Source: Sulfurimicrobium sp963779055
GTDB lineage: Bacteria > Pseudomonadota > Gammaproteobacteria > Burkholderiales > Sulfuricellaceae
Assembly: GCA_963779055.1 (NCBI GenBank)
Contig: CAVZWN010000001.1
Coordinates: 186,001-250,000 of the forward strand
DNA: 64,000 nucleotides
Direction of reading: 5' to 3'
How positions within the stretch are numbered: position 1 is the stretch's first letter; the number at the start of each line of letters is the position of its first letter. A program made the position numbers and the translations under genes. Below are positions 27,644 to 35,998 of the stretch, piece after piece. Below the pieces are notes generated by a model. The model did no database searches, was not told where the DNA came from, and saw nothing but the letters and a program-made list of their open reading frames with translations.

Positions 27644-30600
27644 TGCTCACCCGCCTGATTGAATTAGCACTGACCCAGCGGCTGGCGGTTGTCATCACCA
27701 CCCTGGCTTTGATTGGTGCCGGTGCCTTTGCGTTCAAGCAGTTGCCGATCGATGCTTTCCCCGATGTGGCTTCGACCCAGGTCAAGGTTATCGTCAAGGC
27801 GCCGGGCATGACGCCGGAAGAAGTGGAATCACGTATTGTGGCGCCGATCGAGGTCGAACTGCTGGGTATCCCGAACAAGAAGATTCTGCGCTCGGTGTCA
27901 AAGTACGCGCTTACCGATATCACCATTGATTTCGAAGATGGCACCGACATCTACTGGGCGCGCAACCAGGTCACGGAGCGTCTTACCGGCGTGATGAAAG
28001 ACTTGCCCTCGGGCGTCAGCGGCGGCCTTGCGCCGATCACTACTCCGCTGGGCGAGATGCTGATGTTCACCATCGAAGGCGGTGATCTTTCCCCGCTGGA
28101 GCGGCGTTCTCTGCTGGACTGGGTAATCCGCCCGGCCTTGCGTACCCTGCCTGGTGTGGCGGATGTCAACGCCCTGGGCGGGCTGGTGCGGAGCTTCGAG
28201 GTAATGCCTGACAACGCGGCATTGCAGGCGCGCGGGGTTTCGCTCGAACAATTGCAGAAGGTGCTCGAAACCAACAACCGCAACGACGGAGCTGGCCGCC
28301 TCAAGGACGGCGAGGAAGTGCTGCTGGTTCGCAGTGAGGGGGCGATTAAAACCCTTGACGATCTGCGCGCCATCGTCATTACCAGCCGGGAGGGTCAGGT
28401 GGTGCGGGTGGGTGACGTGGCCACGGTTCGTATCGGCCACCTGAGCCGTTATGGCACTGTGACCAAGGACGGCAAGGGCGAGGCGGTGCAGGGGCTGGTG
28501 CTGGGCCTGCGTGGCGCTAATGCGCAAACGGTGGTTGAGGGCGTCAAGGCTCGCCTGAAGGAAATCGAGCCCTCGTTCCCGCCGGGCGTCAAGACCGAGA
28601 TATTCTATGACCGTGGCAGTCTCGTGGAGCGCGCCGTCGGCACGGTTTCCAAGGCGCTGCTGGAAGCGATCGTGCTGGTGGTGATCCTGCTGTTGCTGTT
28701 TCTCGGCAATCTGCGCGCCGCCATTGTGGTGGCGGTGACTTTGCCGCTGGCGGCCCTGTTTACCTTCATCCTGATGCGCCAGTTCGGCATGTCGGCCAAT
28801 CTGATGAGTCTGGGCGGCCTGGCGATTGCCATCGGCATGCTGGTGGACGCAGCCGTGGTGGTGGTGGAAAACGTTGTTTCACATCTTGCCCATGATCGCA
28901 GCGCAAAAAATATTCCGCACCTGCACGTGATTTACCGGGCAGTCAAGGAAGTGGTGAAGCCGGTGGCCTCGGGCGTGGTGATCATCATCGTCGTATTCCT
29001 GCCGCTGCTGACCCTGCAGGGGCTGGAGGGCAAGCTGTTCATTCCGGTTGCGCTGACCATCGTGTTCGCGCTGACCGGTTCGCTGATCCTTTCGCTCACT
29101 GTGATTCCCGTGCTGGCCTCATATATGCTGAAGTCAAGCGGTCACGATGATCCGTGGCTGGTGCGCAAGCTCACTGCAGTCTACATGCCCGCACTTGAAT
29201 GGGCGCTCAAGCACGGCAAGCTGGTGGCGATCGGAGCCGTGGCGGCGCTGGCTCTGACAGTGGCGGTGTATCCCCTGATCGGCAAGACCTTCATGCCGGT
29301 GATGGATGAGGGCGACATTATCATCGGCCTCGAGAAGCTGCCCTCTATCAACCTGAAAAATAGTTTCGATCTCGATATGAAAATTCAGCGCGCGATCATG
29401 GATAAAGTGCCGGAGGTGAAAGGCATCGTGGCGCGAGTCGGTTCGGACGAACTCGGCCTGGACCCAATGGGTTTCAACCAGACGGATACTTTCCTGATCC
29501 TCAAGCCGCGCGACCAGTGGCGCAAGCCGGATAAGGAATGGCTCACCGACCAGTTGCGCGAAGTGCTGAAGGATTTTCCTGGCATTGCCCACAGCTTCAC
29601 CCAGCCGATCGACATGCGCGTTTCCGAGATGGTTATCGGTGTGCGTGGCGACGTGGCGGTGAAAATCTTTGGTCCCGACCTCGCCACTCTCAATCAGGAA
29701 GCGGAGAAGATCGAAACCGTACTCAAGGGTATCAAGGGCAGCGAGGATGTCTACCGGGTGATGAACGAGGGGGTTCAATACCTGAAAATTGACATCGACC
29801 GGCTCGCCGCCGGACGCATGGGGCTGTCAGTGGATGAAATTGGCAACACTTTGCGCTTCCAGCTCGAAGGCCAGGTGCTTGGCGTTGTCCTTGAGGGCGT
29901 GCGGCGCACGCCGGTACTGCTGAGAGGCAGCGATGATGTGCGCGACATCCCTGCGGTGTTTGCCAACTTGCGCTTGACCTTGCCTTCCGGCCAGAGTGTG
30001 CCGCTGGAGAGCATTGCCAGCCTCAAGCGCGTCGACGGCCCGGTCAAGATCGACCGCGAAAACTCACAGCGCTTCGCGGTGGTGCAATCCAATGTACGGG
30101 GCCGCGACCTGGTCGGCTTTGTCGAGGAGGCGAAGCAGGCAGTGGCGCAACAGGCACCATCGCCATCCGGATACAGCCTTACCTGGGGCGGCCAGTTCGA
30201 GAACCAGCAGCGTGCTGCGGGGCGGCTCGCCATCGTGGTGCCGGTCGCGCTGGGCCTGATTCACCTGCTGCTGTTCGCCACTTTCGGTTCGATGCGCCAG
30301 GCATGGCTGGTGTTCGCCAACATCCCCTTCGCCCTGATCGGCGGGGTATGGGCGCTGTGGCTTTCCGGCGAATACCTGTCGGTGCCGGCCTCGGTCGGCT
30401 TCATCGCGCTGCTCGGTATTGCTGTTTTAAATGGCGTGGTGATGGTGAGTTATTTCAACCAGTTGCGGGATCAGGGCATGGCGCTGGCCGAAGTGGTGGT
30501 GGAGGGCGCGCGAAGGCGTTTGCGGCCGGTAATGATGACTGCCAGCATAACCGCCTTTGGCCTGGTTCCGCTGCTGTTCGCCAGCGGGCCAGGATCGGAA

Positions 30601-30720
30601 ATTCAAAAGCCGCTGGCCATCGTGGTCATCGGTGGATTGCTGAGTTCGACGCTGTTGACACTAATCATCCTGCCGTTGCTTTACCAGCGGTTTGGGATGA
30701 GCGGGGAGGGTAAACAATGA
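27643..30720 (+). CDS. Heavy-metal efflux RND pump, CzcA/CusA family
   Basis: A 1025-residue inner-membrane proton/metal antiporter. It has a helix near residue 15, the large periplasmic loops, and a helix-4 motif AIAIGMLVDAAVVVVENV with the proton-relay Asp and Glu. Repeat topology in the second half ends with GVVMVSYFNQLRDQGM and VMMTASITAFGLVPLLFASGPGSEIQKP. The heavy-metal-efflux subfamily is secure. The metal (Co/Zn/Cd or Ni type versus Cu) is not, although the separate Cus locus makes divalent cations more likely here. The frame is intact. The stop overlaps the DUF3240 start by four bases. Confidence 0.93.
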   Translation: MLTRLIELALTQRLAVVITTLALIGAGAFAFKQLPIDAFPDVASTQVKVIVKAPGMTPEEVESRIVAPIEVELLGIPNKKILRSVSKYALTDITIDFEDGTDIYWARNQVTERLTGVMKDLPSGVSGGLAPITTPLGEMLMFTIEGGDLSPLERRSLLDWVIRPALRTLPGVADVNALGGLVRSFEVMPDNAALQARGVSLEQLQKVLETNNRNDGAGRLKDGEEVLLVRSEGAIKTLDDLRAIVITSREGQVVRVGDVATVRIGHLSRYGTVTKDGKGEAVQGLVLGLRGANAQTVVEGVKARLKEIEPSFPPGVKTEIFYDRGSLVERAVGTVSKALLEAIVLVVILLLLFLGNLRAAIVVAVTLPLAALFTFILMRQFGMSANLMSLGGLAIAIGMLVDAAVVVVENVVSHLAHDRSAKNIPHLHVIYRAVKEVVKPVASGVVIIIVVFLPLLTLQGLEGKLFIPVALTIVFALTGSLILSLTVIPVLASYMLKSSGHDDPWLVRKLTAVYMPALEWALKHGKLVAIGAVAALALTVAVYPLIGKTFMPVMDEGDIIIGLEKLPSINLKNSFDLDMKIQRAIMDKVPEVKGIVARVGSDELGLDPMGFNQTDTFLILKPRDQWRKPDKEWLTDQLREVLKDFPGIAHSFTQPIDMRVSEMVIGVRGDVAVKIFGPDLATLNQEAEKIETVLKGIKGSEDVYRVMNEGVQYLKIDIDRLAAGRMGLSVDEIGNTLRFQLEGQVLGVVLEGVRRTPVLLRGSDDVRDIPAVFANLRLTLPSGQSVPLESIASLKRVDGPVKIDRENSQRFAVVQSNVRGRDLVGFVEEAKQAVAQQAPSPSGYSLTWGGQFENQQRAAGRLAIVVPVALGLIHLLLFATFGSMRQAWLVFANIPFALIGGVWALWLSGEYLSVPASVGFIALLGIAVLNGVVMVSYFNQLRDQGMALAEVVVEGARRRLRPVMMTASITAFGLVPLLFASGPGSEIQKPLAIVVIGGLLSSTLLTLIILPLLYQRFGMSGEGKQ

Positions 30721-31028
30721 AAAAACCGGATTGCTGTCTGACCATCGTCTTCCCCAAAGGGCTGGAAGAAAATATGATCGACCACTTGCTCGAACACCCC
30801 GAACTGGCCAGTGGCTTTACGACTTACGAGGTAGAAGGACACGGGCAAGCTGCTGTCTACCACAGTACCAATGAACAGGTGCGGGGCCGGGCATGGCGAG
30901 TCAAGATGGAAGTGGTGATGGATCACGAGGATGCCCAGACGCTGATTTGCCATTTCAAGGAATCATTACCGAGCCGGGATATTGCCTACTGGATTGCGCC
31001 GATCAACGAATTCGGGAGATTCGCATGA
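30717..31028 (+). CDS. DUF3240 family protein (PII/CutA-like small protein)
   Basis: A 103-residue soluble protein matching DUF3240, beginning CCLTIVFPKGLEENMIDHLLEH with FTTYEVEGHG and RVKMEVVMDHEDAQTLICHF. Members are encoded beside CzcA-type pumps and have a ferredoxin-like, PII/CutA-like size and pattern. A regulatory or metal-sensing role for the pump is plausible but unproven. It overlaps czcA upstream and the TolC-like gene downstream, both as ATGA, so it is tightly coupled. Confidence 0.8.
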   Translation: MKKPDCCLTIVFPKGLEENMIDHLLEHPELASGFTTYEVEGHGQAAVYHSTNEQVRGRAWRVKMEVVMDHEDAQTLICHFKESLPSRDIAYWIAPINEFGRFA

Positions 31029-32293
31029 AACTGAGATGGATCGCTGGTGCAGTGGCAGCCATGATGGCGTATCCCGCCTGGGCTGCCGAGTTCAAGGAAT
31101 ATTCCGACCTGCCGCCGCAGGCCATGGTGCAGCAGGTGCTGCAAAGCCACCCTTCGGTCCTGGCGGCAGGCTCCGGTGTCAAGGCGGGCGAAGCGGCGCG
31201 CGACCGTCTGGAGGCCGGCAGCCATGAATTTAATGTCACTGCCGGAGCGGCACGCAGAAAGGTAGTCGACAGCGGCGAACGGCTGCGCGACTGGAGCGTG
31301 GGCCTCGAACGCGCCGTTCGCCTGCCGCGCAAAGCCGAACTGGACAGCGCGCTTGGCCAGCAGGGCCTGGTGCTGACGCAGAATGCCTATGGCGATGCCA
31401 TGCACGAGGCCGGGCGCAGTCTGCTGTCAGGTTGGTTTGTCTGGTTGCGGGAACGCGCCCAGCTCGAACAGTGGAAGCAGCAGGTGGAGGTGTTCAGGCA
31501 GCAGCTCGATGTCGTGGCACGCCGGGTCAAGGCGGGTGATGCCGCCCGGCTTGAAGAGGAGCTGGCCCAGGCCGCACTGATGCAGACGGAAATTGCACTG
31601 CAGCAGGCTCAATTGCGCGCGGACAATGCAAGGTCCAATTTGTCACGCTATTTCCCTACGCTGGCCTTGCCGGCACAGCCGGTCGCAATGCAACAGTTGC
31701 CGCCGCCGGAGCAGGACCTGGCCTACTGGCTGGATCTGGGGCTGGATCACAACCATGAGCTGATGCTTGCCCGTGCCGGGTCGAAAGTGGCCCAGCTTAC
31801 GGCCCAGCGTGCCGATGCCGACCGGATTCCTGATCCCAGCTTGGGGTTGCACTATCTTTCCGAGCGCAACAACAGCGAGAACGTGACCGGTGTATATATC
31901 TCAGTCCCCCTGCCGGGCGGCGCGCGCCGGGCTGCCAGTGCCGAATCCCAGGCCCACGCGGAGATGGCCGCCCAGCGCGAAGCATTGGTGCAGCGCCGCA
32001 TCGAGGCTGAAATCAGCGTTGCCTACAATAGCGCAAAGTCGAGCTATGCGAGCTGGCAGAGCGCCAGCGCTGCGAGCGAACTGATACAGCGCAACGAGGC
32101 AAAAATGGCGCGTGCCTACGAACTCGGCGAGATGGGTTTGAACGACGTGCTGCTGGCACGGCGGCAGGGCATGGAAGTCCGCCTGGCAGCGACTCTGGCT
32201 CGTTTCGAAGCGGCAGAAACCTACTACCGTTTAATGCTGGATACGCACCAGTTGTGGCCGCTGGGGAATGAAGAAGGGGAAGGGCATCACTAG
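31025..32293 (+). CDS. TolC-family outer-membrane channel, CzcC-like
   Basis: A 422-residue outer-membrane efflux protein completing the tripartite CBA pump. A signal peptide (KLRWIAGAVAAMMAYPAWA) precedes two repeats of long alpha-helical barrel sequence (VLQSHPSVLAAGSGVKAGEAA; RVKAGDAARLEEELAQAAL) and the usual DLGLDHNHELMLARA repeat start. ATG 31025 overlaps the DUF3240 stop. Gene order here is adaptor-pump-DUF3240-channel, with the channel last. Confidence 0.88.
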   Translation: MKLRWIAGAVAAMMAYPAWAAEFKEYSDLPPQAMVQQVLQSHPSVLAAGSGVKAGEAARDRLEAGSHEFNVTAGAARRKVVDSGERLRDWSVGLERAVRLPRKAELDSALGQQGLVLTQNAYGDAMHEAGRSLLSGWFVWLRERAQLEQWKQQVEVFRQQLDVVARRVKAGDAARLEEELAQAALMQTEIALQQAQLRADNARSNLSRYFPTLALPAQPVAMQQLPPPEQDLAYWLDLGLDHNHELMLARAGSKVAQLTAQRADADRIPDPSLGLHYLSERNNSENVTGVYISVPLPGGARRAASAESQAHAEMAAQREALVQRRIEAEISVAYNSAKSSYASWQSASAASELIQRNEAKMARAYELGEMGLNDVLLARRQGMEVRLAATLARFEAAETYYRLMLDTHQLWPLGNEEGEGHH

Positions 32294-32312
32294 GGCGTGA
32301 AATTAGAGGCGG

Positions 32313-32448
32313 ACACCTCCCCCCTGACAAGGGGGGAACGAGGGGGGTTGCAGTGGTTGTACAATGGCCCCGGCTTTAACCCCCCCAGCCCCCCTTGTGC
32401 GAGCATCCGCTTCGCGGATTGCCTGCTTACCCCGCTTCAGGGGGGGCT
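32313..32448. repeat. REP-like palindromic repeats, copy 2 (two facing units)
   Basis: The left unit CCCCCCTGACAAGGGGGG (about 32319-32336) is followed by GAGGGGGGTT. A right unit in opposite orientation begins AACCCCCCCAGCCCCCCTTG. Its loop is enlarged by about 40 bases that contain a small ATCCGC-TTC-GCGGAT hairpin. There is no coding potential. The repeats fill the gap between the Czc-like operon and the aldolase gene. Confidence 0.7.
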
Positions 32449-32495
32449 TCTGCTTCGGCGCGACTGACTACCAGGATGCCTCTGCCTCTGGCAGC

Positions 32496-33548
32496 TCAGG
32501 CGATCGTGACATCCTTCGACAGATACACATCCTGAATCGCGTTCAGCAGCGTCACGCCGTCCTTCATCGGCTTCTGGAAGGCCTTGCGCCCGGAGATCAT
32601 GCCCATGCCGCCGGCGCGCTTGTTGATCACGGCGGTGCGCACTGCCTGGGCCAGATCGTTTTCTCCGCCTGAAGCGCCGCCGGAGTTGATCATGCCGGCG
32701 CGGCCCAGGTAGCAGTTCGCCACCTGGTAGCGGGTGAGGTCGATGGGGTGATCGCTGGTGAGTTCGCTGTAGACCTTGGGATGGGTCTTGCCGAACTTGA
32801 TGGCGGTGTAGCCGCCGTTGTTCTCGGCCTGCTTCTGCTTGATGATGTCCGCCCCGATGGTGGCGGCGAGGTGGTTGGCCTGTCCGCTGAGGTCTGAGCT
32901 GACATGGTAGTCCACGCCGTCCTTCTTGAAGGCCGGGTTGCGCAGGTAGGCCCACAGCACCGTGGCCATGCCCAGTTCATGGGCATGCTGGAAAGCTTCT
33001 GAAATTTCCTGTATCTGGCGGCGCGATTCCGGCGAGCCGTAGTACACCGTCGCGCCCACGGCCACCGCGCCCATGTCGAAGGCCTGATCGACGCTGGAGA
33101 ACAGCGTCTGGTCGTAGATGGTGGGGTAGGTGAGCATTTCGTTGTGATTGATTTTGACGATGAAGGGAATCCGGTGCGCGTATTTGCGCGCCACGGAGGC
33201 GAGCACGCCATAGGTCGAGGCGACGGCATTGGCCCCGCCTTCGATCGCCAGCTGGACGATGTTTTCCGGGTCGAAGTAGATCGGGTTGGGGGCGAACGAG
33301 GCGCCGCCGGAATGCTCCACGCCCTGATCCACCGGCAGGACGGAAAGATAACCGCTGCCGGCGAGGCGGCCATGACCGAACAGGCATTGCAGCGCGCGCA
33401 TGACGCCCGGCTTGACATCCTTGTGGGCGACGACCCGATCCACGTAGTCCGGACCCGGCAGGTGCAGCATGGAGGCGGGAATGCCGCGGCACTGGTGGCT
33501 CAGCAGGCTCTCGGCCTCGGCGCCGAGCAGGGTGGTGATATCGGTCAT
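32496..33548 (-). CDS. fbaB: Class I fructose-bisphosphate aldolase (DhnA/FbaB family)
   Basis: A 350-residue archaeal/bacterial-type class I aldolase that cleaves fructose 1,6-bisphosphate through a Schiff-base lysine without metal. It shows LSVLPVDQGVEHSGG, PFIVKINHNEMLTYP, GAVAVGATVYYGSPESRRQIQE and INSGGASGGENDLAQAVRTAV. AAAGGAG lies six bases before the ATG. It stands alone between two repeat-containing intergenic regions. Confidence 0.93.
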   Translation of the reverse strand: MTDITTLLGAEAESLLSHQCRGIPASMLHLPGPDYVDRVVAHKDVKPGVMRALQCLFGHGRLAGSGYLSVLPVDQGVEHSGGASFAPNPIYFDPENIVQLAIEGGANAVASTYGVLASVARKYAHRIPFIVKINHNEMLTYPTIYDQTLFSSVDQAFDMGAVAVGATVYYGSPESRRQIQEISEAFQHAHELGMATVLWAYLRNPAFKKDGVDYHVSSDLSGQANHLAATIGADIIKQKQAENNGGYTAIKFGKTHPKVYSELTSDHPIDLTRYQVANCYLGRAGMINSGGASGGENDLAQAVRTAVINKRAGGMGMISGRKAFQKPMKDGVTLLNAIQDVYLSKDVTIA

Positions 33549-33601
33549 GCTTTTCTCCTTTGGTTACACTGGAAAAAACGGGATTGAAGCAGCAAGGCAT
33601 T

Positions 33602-33724
33602 AACCGCAAAGTCGCCGAGACGCAAAGAAACAGGGGCAAGAAAGAGATCGCCCATTCGTCCGGCCAACAGGCAGGCTGGATTCAATAATGATTTTTTCCT
33701 CTGCGTCTTTGCGACTTTGCGGTT
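33602..33724. repeat. Inverted-repeat element upstream of the aldolase gene
   Basis: The arm AACCGCAAAGTCGC-CGA-GACGCA (from 33602) is matched by the inverse TGCGTC-TTT-GCGACTTTGCGGTT (to 33724). Arms of about 28 bp flank a 60-70-bp centre. It is noncoding and resembles the element at 20747-20871 in architecture, though not in sequence. Confidence 0.7.
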
Positions 33725-33805
33725 CGGCCTAAAGTATTGCTCAATTAAATATAGGCCCATGTCTGCTATCCTTCAAGCCATTTAGCATGACAGACAAATG
33801 GATGG

Positions 33806-35141
33806 GTGATGCGTTCAAAAAACCTGGCTGATGGTGTCCGCCCCCGCGAGGTATGGGCCTGGGCAATGTACGATTTCGCCAACTCCGGCTATACCACGGT
33901 GGTGATTACCGCCATTTTCAATGCCTATTTTGTGGCGGTGGTGGCACAAGGCGAGGACTGGGGCACGCTGGCCTGGTCGGCAGCGCTGGCGGTGTCCTAT
34001 TTTCTGGTTATGGTGACGGCCCCGGCCCTGGGCGCCTATGCCGATGCCTGGGCCAGTAAAAAGCGCCTGCTGCTGGCCAGCACTATCGGCTGCGTGCTGT
34101 TCACCGCCGGACTGGCGCTGGTGGGCAGGGGCGATCTGTACCTTGCCATTCCGCTGATCATCCTGAGTAATTTCTTCTTCGGCGTGGGAGAAAACCTGAT
34201 CGCGGCCTTCCTGCCCGAGCTGGCGAAGGGCGAGGCCATGGGCCGGGTGTCCGGCTGGGGCTGGAGCATCGGATTTCTCGGCGGCTTGCTCAGTCTGGGC
34301 GCATCGCTGGCCTATGTGACCTGGGCCGAAGGGCAGGGGCAGTCTGCGGCGCAGTTCGTGCCTGTCACCATGCTGATCACCGCCGGGCTGTTTGCGTTTG
34401 CCGCCCTGCCAACCTTTCTGATCCTCAGGGAGCGCGCTGTTCCCCAGCCTCATTTGCAGGGCCGCGGCGTGCTGAGCGAGGCGTTCTCCCGGCTGGGCGA
34501 TACGCTGCAGCATGCGCGCCGTTACCGCGACCTGGGGCGTTTCCTGGTTTGTCTGGTGTTCTATCAGGCGGGCATTCAGGCAGTCATCGCGCTGGCCGCC
34601 ATCTATGCCCAGCAGGCCATGCACTTTGGCACGCGTGAAACCATCATGCTGGTGCTGCTGGTAAACGTGACCGCTGCGGTGGGCGCCTTCGCTGTTCGGC
34701 CAGATACAGGACCGGCTGGGCCATATCCGCACCATTTCGCTGACGCTGCTGGGCTGGATACTCATGATCCTGATTGCCTACCGCGCCGAAACACCGGGCC
34801 AGTTCTGGGTTGCCGCCAACATCACCGGCCTGTGCCTCGGTGCATCCCAGTCGGCGGGGCGGGCATTGGTCGGCTACATGAGCCCGCCGGAGCGCAGTGC
34901 GGAATTTTTTGGCTTGTGGGGGCTGGCGGTAAAACTCTCCGCCATACTCGGGCCGCTCACCTACGGCCTGGTGAGCTGGATATCGGGCGGGGATCACCGC
35001 CTGGCCATCCTGATGACCGGCAGTTATTTTCTGGTCGGCCTGGTGCTGCTCAGGGGCGTCAATGCCGAGCGCGGGCGGCATTCGGCCTTGCATGCAGATG
35101 ATTCAGGTGCCGGGGATAATCTGGAAAAAACAATTGCATAA
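33806..35141 (+). pseudogene. MFS permease of the UMF1/Atg22-like type, one frameshift
   Basis: A 12-helix transporter of about 444 residues after repair. The first part starts KNLADGVRPREVWAWAMYDFANSGYTTVVITAIFNAYF, typical of the UMF1 group. It runs to VNVTAAVGAF and then loses the family pattern. Removing one G at 34691 restores AFLFGQIQDRLGHIRTISL and leads into WILMILIAYRAETPGQFW and the stop at 35141. Substrates of this group are mostly unknown; related yeast Atg22 exports amino acids from vacuoles. It may be intact in the organism if the extra base is a sequencing error. Confidence 0.75.
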
Positions 35142-35191
35142 TTTGTATTCTGATGATGTGCTGCTGCATATTTGATGATGGTAAAGTTGCC

Positions 35192-35210
35192 CGTATGGTT
35201 AACCCGTACG
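35192..35210. promoter_or_regulatory. Imperfect palindrome upstream of the response regulator gene
   Basis: CGTATGGTTAACCCGTACG has six paired positions plus one G-T on each side of the centre. It lies about 55 bases before the response regulator start and is a possible operator. There is no independent support. Confidence 0.3.
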
Positions 35211-35262
35211 CCCATTAACGAATACGACCCATAAAAAACCAAATCTCACAAAGCCTTTTGCC

Positions 35263-35967
35263 ATGGGGAATTTTCAAATCGACAAGCTGAAACTGGGGCG
35301 GATACTTCTGGTTGACGATGTTTCAATCAACCGGGAGATACTCAGAAGCCACCTGGAGTCCTCCGTCGGGTGCGCTGATGAAGCAGGCGACGGCTTCAAG
35401 GCTCTGGAGCTGTTCCGGCGGCACCGCTACGATGCGGTCATTCTTGATATCGAGATGCCTGGCATGGATGGCTACGCGGCGCTGCGGGCCATGCGCTCCT
35501 GGGAACAGGCGCATACGCAGTTTCCCACACTTGTTCTGGCGATGACGGCCAGTGATTTTCCCGATGATGAACAACGTATCCTGGCTGCCGGTGCGACGGC
35601 ATACCTGGCAAAACCGGTCAGGAAGCAGAAACTCATGGCTGCGCTCGGAATCGCCCAGGCAGAGCTGGCCGAGCCACATCCCATGGAAAATCTGCTGCCG
35701 GGGTTGATGGCCTATGCCGGCACCATGCTGAACGAAATTGAAGCAGAAATTTCCGCTGACAACCCTGCTGTATCAAAGAAGTTCCACGAACTGCGCGGCT
35801 CATTGGCCACTTTTGGCTTTAATGACCTTGCCGAAAGGCTGAGGCAGTTGCAGCTTATGGCGCAAAGAGGAGAGCGCCTCGCTCCGGTGATGTTCGAAGT
35901 GCTGAGGAATGAGCTGTCCGTTGCGGAAAGCCGGTTTTTGCGTCATTCATCCACAAATGATTCCTGA
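35263..35967 (+). CDS. Response regulator receiver domain with C-terminal Hpt-like domain
   Basis: A 234-residue protein without a DNA-binding or enzymatic output. The receiver domain (about 12-130) has ILLVDDVSINREIL, the phosphoacceptor in VILDIEMPGMDG, AMTAS and the conserved Lys in YLAKPVRKQ. The C-terminal 90 helical residues contain KKFHELRGSLATFG. This resembles the HxLKGS phosphohistidine motif of Hpt domains with Arg for Lys. It could be a relay partner of the hybrid kinase encoded four genes downstream. The TonB-dependent receptor gene follows after 31 bases. Confidence 0.8.
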   Translation: MGNFQIDKLKLGRILLVDDVSINREILRSHLESSVGCADEAGDGFKALELFRRHRYDAVILDIEMPGMDGYAALRAMRSWEQAHTQFPTLVLAMTASDFPDDEQRILAAGATAYLAKPVRKQKLMAALGIAQAELAEPHPMENLLPGLMAYAGTMLNEIEAEISADNPAVSKKFHELRGSLATFGFNDLAERLRQLQLMAQRGERLAPVMFEVLRNELSVAESRFLRHSSTNDS

Positions 35968-35998
35968 AAAACGAGATAGCCTCGCAAGAGGGGGAAAC

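Noticed and set aside
33602..33724. CRISPR-like repeat
   Set aside because: Two inverted arms only, no direct repeats with spacers.
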